Source: an uncultured Prosthecobacter sp. (GTDB lineage: Bacteria; Verrucomicrobiota; Verrucomicrobiia; Verrucomicrobiales; Verrucomicrobiaceae). From it: a stretch of 9,976 nt of DNA. A program made the translations under genes and the position numbers. Where the stretch lies: contig CALDGV010000172.1 of assembly GCA_937941745.1 (NCBI GenBank), positions 1 through 9,976 of the forward strand. Direction: 5' to 3'. Positions 7,399 through 9,976 of the stretch are shown here, piece after piece; position 1 is the first letter of the stretch, and each line of letters starts with the position of its first letter. The notes below the pieces were generated by a model. The model made no database searches. It saw only the letters and a list, made by a program, of their open reading frames with translations, and was not told where the DNA came from.

Positions 7399-8373
7399 AT
7401 GCGCCTTCTACCTCACGCCCTGCTCTTCCTGCCGCTGCTCGCCGCCGCCCAGCTGGAGACGGCCAAGCCTGTACCGAAGGTTCAGGCCGTGCCCCTGCCG
7501 CACCACATCACCTCCTTCCAGCTCGAGGGCCGTGAGCTCACCGCCATGCATTACGATCCGCAGGACATGCGGCCCTTCTGGCACCCCATCCGCGCCTCGC
7601 GCGATGTCAGCCTCACCCGCATGGGTCATCCGCACGACCCCCTGACCCACAGCCATCACAACAGCGTCTGGATCACCCACAACATGGTCAACGACCTCGA
7701 CTTCTGGGGCGACTACGCCAAGAAGCAGGGCCGCATCGTCAACGTCGAAGTCTCCCGCGAAGGCTATGAGGACAGCGACGAATTTGCCTCCATGCGGATG
7801 GTGAACCACTGGATCAGCGAGGCGGACCAATCCGTGCAGCTCATCGAGGTCCGCCGCACCGAAGTCCGGCCGCTCGAAGGCGCGAAGAGCTGGTTCATGA
7901 TCGTGGATCTTGAGTTCACCCCGCCCAAGGGCAGGACCACCACCTTTGGCGCCACGGGTTTCGGCCTCATGGCCGTGCGCGTGGCCAAAAGCATCGGCGT
8001 TCACGATGGCGGCGGCCGCATCCTCAACTCCGAAGGCCAGCTCAACGAAGAGCAGGTCTTCCGCAAGCCTGCACGCTGGTGCGACTACAGCGGCCGCATC
8101 ACCAACGATGCCGACGGCTTCGGCGGCATCACCCTCATGAACCATCCCATGAACCCGCAGAACCCCACCGCCTTTCACGTGCGCAACGACGGCTGGATGG
8201 GCTGCTGCCTCAGCCTCGACACCCCGGTGGAGGTCACCGAGGAGAAAAAACTGCGCGTACGCTACGGTCTCTGGGTGCACGATGGCGTCAGCACCCAGGC
8301 CCAGAGCGAAGCCCATTGGCAGCGCTTCACCGAACTGCCCGTGGCCGACCTTCACCCGACCGCGAAAAAGTAG
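7399..8373 (+). CDS. Exported DUF6807 ('PmoA family') protein
   Basis: A 324-aa protein with a short signal peptide (MRLLPHALLFLPLLAAAQ, cut near residues 16-18). Family signatures are RPFWHPI (58-64), GHPHDPLTHSHHNSVW (76-91) and DLDFWGDY (99-106). This His-rich segment (H77, H79, H84, H86, H87) is the hallmark of DUF6807, often labelled 'methane oxygenase PmoA'. That label is misleading: this is a soluble exported protein, not the membrane subunit of particulate methane monooxygenase. The family is common in Planctomycetota and Verrucomicrobiota near sugar-degradation genes, and its biochemical function is unknown. The C-terminal half is beta-rich (FRKPARWCDYSG, GGITLMNHP, RYGLWVHDG). GAAGG abuts the ATG with no spacer. 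No terminator was found after the stop. Confidence 0.9.
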   Translation: MRLLPHALLFLPLLAAAQLETAKPVPKVQAVPLPHHITSFQLEGRELTAMHYDPQDMRPFWHPIRASRDVSLTRMGHPHDPLTHSHHNSVWITHNMVNDLDFWGDYAKKQGRIVNVEVSREGYEDSDEFASMRMVNHWISEADQSVQLIEVRRTEVRPLEGAKSWFMIVDLEFTPPKGRTTTFGATGFGLMAVRVAKSIGVHDGGGRILNSEGQLNEEQVFRKPARWCDYSGRITNDADGFGGITLMNHPMNPQNPTAFHVRNDGWMGCCLSLDTPVEVTEEKKLRVRYGLWVHDGVSTQAQSEAHWQRFTELPVADLHPTAKK

Positions 8374-8552
8374 CGACTCAGGCGGTTCTGGTGTCCGAGG
8401 CCATCATTCACTCTTAGCTCTCTTCAGGACGAGCCACCGAGTTAACAGGGTTTTGTCAAAATTGAAGGCCAAGTCTGTCTATTGATTTTTGGCAGTGCTG
8501 AAGGCGCTTTCCCTTCTTGCGTTACAACTAGCTTTTTTACAACTTATTCACC

Positions 8553-8789
8553 ATGAAAGCTGCACACGGACCCGGCAAAGACGAATGTCCTAACTGTGGC
8601 GTAGCTTCATATACTGGCGGCTACTGCTTCAAGTGTGGAGTTTATCGGCCGTCCAAAACCCCCAAACCTAGCCGGGGCTTTCAGGGAGATGCTTTTGACC
8701 ACTTCAAGAAAACCTATGCGGTTCGAATCGCTCATACAGAGATAGAGACTCTTTCTGACCAGAATGAATCTTCCGATGAGTCTCTTTGA
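8553..8789 (+). CDS. Small zinc-ribbon protein
   Basis: A 78-aa protein. Four cysteines in two knuckles, C12-P-N-C15-G and C25-F-K-C28-G, separated by nine residues, form a compact zinc ribbon. A basic, Pro-rich linker follows (RPSKTPKPSRG), then an aromatic/amphipathic stretch (DAFDHFKKTYAVRIAHTEIE) and an acidic, Ser-rich tail (DQNESSDESL). Such small ribbons often bind nucleic acid or a protein partner, but no specific role can be given. The zinc-ribbon pattern strongly supports a real gene even without a visible Shine-Dalgarno. It opens the AT-richer segment, and its codon use is less GC-biased than the genes before it. A 90-aa gene follows 35 bp later on the same strand, so a two-gene unit is possible. 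Confidence 0.75.
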   Translation: MKAAHGPGKDECPNCGVASYTGGYCFKCGVYRPSKTPKPSRGFQGDAFDHFKKTYAVRIAHTEIETLSDQNESSDESL

Positions 8790-8824
8790 CCTGGTGACAA
8801 AGGGAAAACACTTCCTCTTTTCAG

Positions 8825-9097
8825 ATGAAGGACCATTCAACCATTTCACCTCATGAGGAGCTCAATAAAAAGATGCGTCATGTAGCCACCAAACTGCCAA
8901 TTTTGAATCCATACCTGAGTGTTGGCTCTTCTGACGGATGGTTCGTCCTAAATGTTGAGAATAGAGGTTCCCCTATTTATGAGGTTCATATTTCTACATC
9001 TCCATTCCCGATTCGCGATAGCAGAGATTCGGCAACCAAAACGATCATCCATCTGTCGCAGCTGGGTGTTAGTGACAGTCCAAAAGACTTGTCGTAA
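8825..9097 (+). CDS. Hypothetical 90-aa protein, possibly a truncated fragment
   Basis: Family not recognised. There is no signal peptide or membrane segment. The N-terminal ~20 residues are charged and probably helical (HEELNKKMRHVATK). The middle (YLSVGSSDGWFVLNVENRGSPIYEVHISTSPF) reads like a beta-sandwich edge: an NVENRGSPIYEV-type phrase is common in Ig-like or periplasmic beta domains, which are usually longer than this. That suggests either a small stand-alone protein or the first half of a decayed gene. ATG at 8825 is the only sensible start; no Shine-Dalgarno is seen. GC is about 42% in the first line. It lies 35 bp after the zinc-ribbon gene. Overlapping alternative-frame reading frames give less protein-like sequence. 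Confidence 0.5.
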   Translation: MKDHSTISPHEELNKKMRHVATKLPILNPYLSVGSSDGWFVLNVENRGSPIYEVHISTSPFPIRDSRDSATKTIIHLSQLGVSDSPKDLS

Positions 9098-9156
9098 TTC
9101 AGTGCCACAATTGCCGTCGGTAGTCAGACGAATGACATACATAGCTGCATGTTAAG

Positions 9157-9170
9157 GATAATTGATTATC
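9157..9170. repeat. Short AT-rich inverted repeat between convergent small genes
   Basis: GATAAT at 9157-9162 and ATTATC at 9165-9170 form a perfect 6-bp inverted repeat around TG. It lies between the stop of the 90-aa gene (9097) and the stop of the minus-strand membrane gene (9181). It could be a weak bidirectional terminator or a protein-binding dyad. With no GC-rich stem or long T run, neither is strongly supported. Confidence 0.35.
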
Positions 9171-9180
9171 AAATGTGAAA

Positions 9181-9528
9181 CTAACTAAATAAGCCGTAAC
9201 GCATTTTGAGCATGATCAGGATCCCGATCAGCCATGAAACAGCATAGTGCTTTCTCATGGTATATCCAGCTTGCGCAGCGCTTTCTGGCACGAACCAAAA
9301 AGTAAAAAGCCAAATAAAGCCTCCAGCAGGCAAGGCGCTTGCAGAAAGCTCTACTACAGTCCTAAATTTATCTTCAACTATGGAGATAAAAAAGCACCCA
9401 ACAGCAAAATAGCCCAGCATGTATAGTGGTATTTTATCGGGATTTATATCGTCTTTCATAATCATCAATCGAATGATGAAAGCTTGAGCCACAGCCAATG
9501 CCAAATCAGTAACAAAAGAAAGATTCAA
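9181..9528 (-). CDS. Small multi-pass membrane protein, unknown function
   Basis: 115 aa if read from a TTG at 9526-9528. Four hydrophobic segments are seen: residues ~4-23, 33-51 (PLYMLGYFAVGCFFISIV), 64-80 (SALPAGGFIWLFTFWFV) and 94-108 (YAVSWLIGILIMLKM), with charged loops KDDINPDK, EDKFRT and RKH between them. It is a predicted four-helix inner-membrane protein of no recognised family. An in-frame stop lies a few codons upstream of the TTG. The first internal ATG (9463-9465) would remove most of helix 1, so the TTG or a missing upstream part is more plausible. No Shine-Dalgarno is visible. Base composition is low (30% GC in the line at 9421), far below the flanking core genes. It points toward the two small plus-strand genes. 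Confidence 0.6.
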   Translation of the reverse strand: MNLSFVTDLALAVAQAFIIRLMIMKDDINPDKIPLYMLGYFAVGCFFISIVEDKFRTVVELSASALPAGGFIWLFTFWFVPESAAQAGYTMRKHYAVSWLIGILIMLKMRYGLFS

Positions 9529-9808
9529 TATAAATGCATCGCATCAATAACGCGCACAGAAGTCCCACAATTCAATCATCATTTAAACAGAGCCGCTGTA
9601 GGCTACGATAGCGGAGACTGCGGCTAATTAGATTAATTGCGAAGCAAGGTTCGGGCTTTGCATCTAACACGCGAAAAACGACAAGGGCCTTCTATGCCGC
9701 AGGCTCGATCTAACATCCACCATGCGGCATTGAAGGACTGTCGGGAGCATACGATGTAGAAGTGGGTTTGTCAGCCTTGTCCGGCCGGCCCAATACGTGC
9801 GAAGCGTA
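9529..9808. other. 280-bp non-coding, hairpin-rich stretch
   Basis: No convincing reading frame was found on either strand. The stretch holds a row of inverted repeats: AGCCGC/GCGGCT (9591-9596, 9620-9625), AATTA-gat-TAATT (9626-9638), GCAAGG-ttcggg-CTTTGC with one G-T pair (9644-9661), a long imperfect hairpin (9679-9743), and ATACG/CGTAT (9793-9797, 9805-9809). An 8-bp direct repeat, ATCTAACA, occurs at 9662-9669 and 9708-9715, the second copy inside the loop of the long hairpin. It could be a structured RNA, a remnant of a small mobile element, or a regulatory region. No known RNA family was recognised. Confidence 0.6.
9679..9743. repeat. Long imperfect inverted repeat with 21-nt loop
   Basis: Arms 9679-9701 and 9723-9743 pair as CGACA with TGTCG, then an internal loop (AGGG opposite AC), then CCTTC with GAAGG, then a T-T mismatch, then ATGCCGCA with TGCGGCAT. 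In total 18 Watson-Crick pairs close a 21-nt loop at 9702-9722. No T run follows on either strand, so it is not a standard intrinsic terminator. Mismatched, bulged stems of this kind are seen in small RNAs, palindromic mobile elements and recombination sites. Confidence 0.75.
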
Positions 9809-9976
9809 TCACTGACACGCCTCACACGTCCCGCCGTTCCGCATGGCTTCGATGGAGCAGGCCATGGCTTCTTCGGCGGTGTACTCGCGTTTGGCGGAGC
9901 CGTCCTGGGCGATGACGCCGCGGAGGACTTTTTCGACTTCGGCGGTGCTCTTCTCGATGTTCGAGGCGCTGCGGGT
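9809..9976 (-). CDS. nrdA: Ribonucleoside-diphosphate reductase large subunit, C-terminus (partial)
   Basis: The minus strand is open from the window edge for 55 codons to a TGA at 9809-9811. It begins TRSASNIEKSTAEVEKVLRG, which fits the region just after the last barrel strand of class I ribonucleotide reductase alpha subunits (usual form YYLRT..A..VEKST). It ends NGGTCEACQ: a C-terminal Cys-x-x-Cys tail, which in these enzymes is the shuttle dithiol that re-reduces the active-site disulfide using thioredoxin or glutaredoxin. The enzyme makes deoxyribonucleotides in the cytoplasm. The GC-rich codons match the first 8.4 kb, not the adjacent AT-rich segment. A 5-bp inverted repeat (ATACG/CGTAT, 9793-9809) overlaps the stop but has no T run, so termination there is uncertain. 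Most of the gene is outside the window; the identification rests on these two motifs. Confidence 0.72.
   Translation of the reverse strand, partial: TRSASNIEKSTAEVEKVLRGVIAQDGSAKREYTAEEAMACSIEAMRNGGTCEACQ

Noticed and set aside
7408..8355. Minus-strand 315-codon open frame opposite the DUF6807 gene
   Set aside because: The plus strand carries clear family motifs; the antisense product is low-complexity Ala/Gly/Val/His-rich sequence.
7399..8373. Methane monooxygenase subunit A implied by the 'PmoA family' name
   Set aside because: The protein has a signal peptide and no membrane helices after it; the His-rich DUF6807 signature is unrelated to the particulate methane monooxygenase membrane subunit.
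8453..8483. Possible sigma70-type promoter (TTGTCA at 8453, TCTATT at 8478) before the zinc-ribbon gene
   Set aside because: The spacer is 19 bp and the -10 matches only 4 of 6 positions; AT-rich DNA gives such matches by chance.
9644..9661. tRNA T-arm look-alike (GCAAGG TTCGGG CTTTGC), with CCACCA further on at 9717-9722
   Set aside because: The loop has six rather than seven bases and lacks the conserved A58; no acceptor, D or anticodon arms can be placed around it, and CCACCA falls inside another hairpin's loop. Neither tRNA nor tmRNA is supported.
9662..9743. Integron attC site
   Set aside because: RYYYAAC-type ATCTAAC is present twice, but no GTTRRRY partner lies at the other end, and the small genes are too close together (35 bp) to be separated by attC sites.
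8392..9783. TGTCCG at 8392-8397 and 9778-9783 as direct repeats flanking the AT-rich segment
   Set aside because: Six bases are expected by chance, and no longer match extends from them.

Overview
The window looks like a chromosomal stretch from a Verrucomicrobiota bacterium, possibly Verrucomicrobiaceae or Prosthecobacter-like. This is inferred from gene content: a giant secreted Ig/Ig-like repeat protein, a DUF6807 ('PmoA family') protein, a Tat-exported class-C serine hydrolase, a SOUL protein, generally weak Shine-Dalgarno sites, and high GC over the first 8.4 kb (a sample line at 7921 is 72% GC). No tRNA, rRNA, CRISPR array or complete mobile element was recognised.

Layout. (1) 2-52: the last 16 codons of an upstream gene whose C-terminus resembles that of the next gene. 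(2) 108-4157: a 1349-aa secreted protein with a signal peptide, a divergent N-terminal module, three near-identical ~182-aa modules, an Ig-like domain, a putative-Ig (He_PIG-like) domain and a long beta-rich C-terminal region. (3) 4174-4206: a textbook intrinsic terminator. (4) 4219-5148: a probable outer-membrane beta-barrel protein with a Gly/His-rich insert. (5) 5153-6697, minus strand: a Tat-exported serine hydrolase of the beta-lactamase/class-C family, convergent with the barrel gene and 4 bp from it. (6) 6800-7378 and 7399-8373: a membrane-anchored SOUL heme-binding-like protein and an exported DUF6807 protein, 20 bp apart and probably one transcript. (7) 8374-9808: an AT-richer accessory stretch (sample lines 42% and 30% GC) with a small zinc-ribbon protein, an unrecognised 90-aa protein, a minus-strand four-helix membrane protein, and about 280 bp of hairpin-rich non-coding DNA. 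(8) 9809-9976, minus strand: the C-terminal tail of a ribonucleotide reductase large subunit, back in GC-rich core sequence.

How it fits together. The first 8.4 kb is almost wholly devoted to exported proteins: a surface repeat protein, an outer-membrane barrel, a periplasmic hydrolase, an anchored SOUL protein and an exported DUF6807 protein. No shared pathway can be shown. The least explained part is 8.4-9.8 kb: small genes on both strands, a base composition unlike its flanks, and a run of inverted repeats at 9591-9743 including a long imperfect hairpin. It looks like an acquired or fast-evolving segment placed between two core-like genes.
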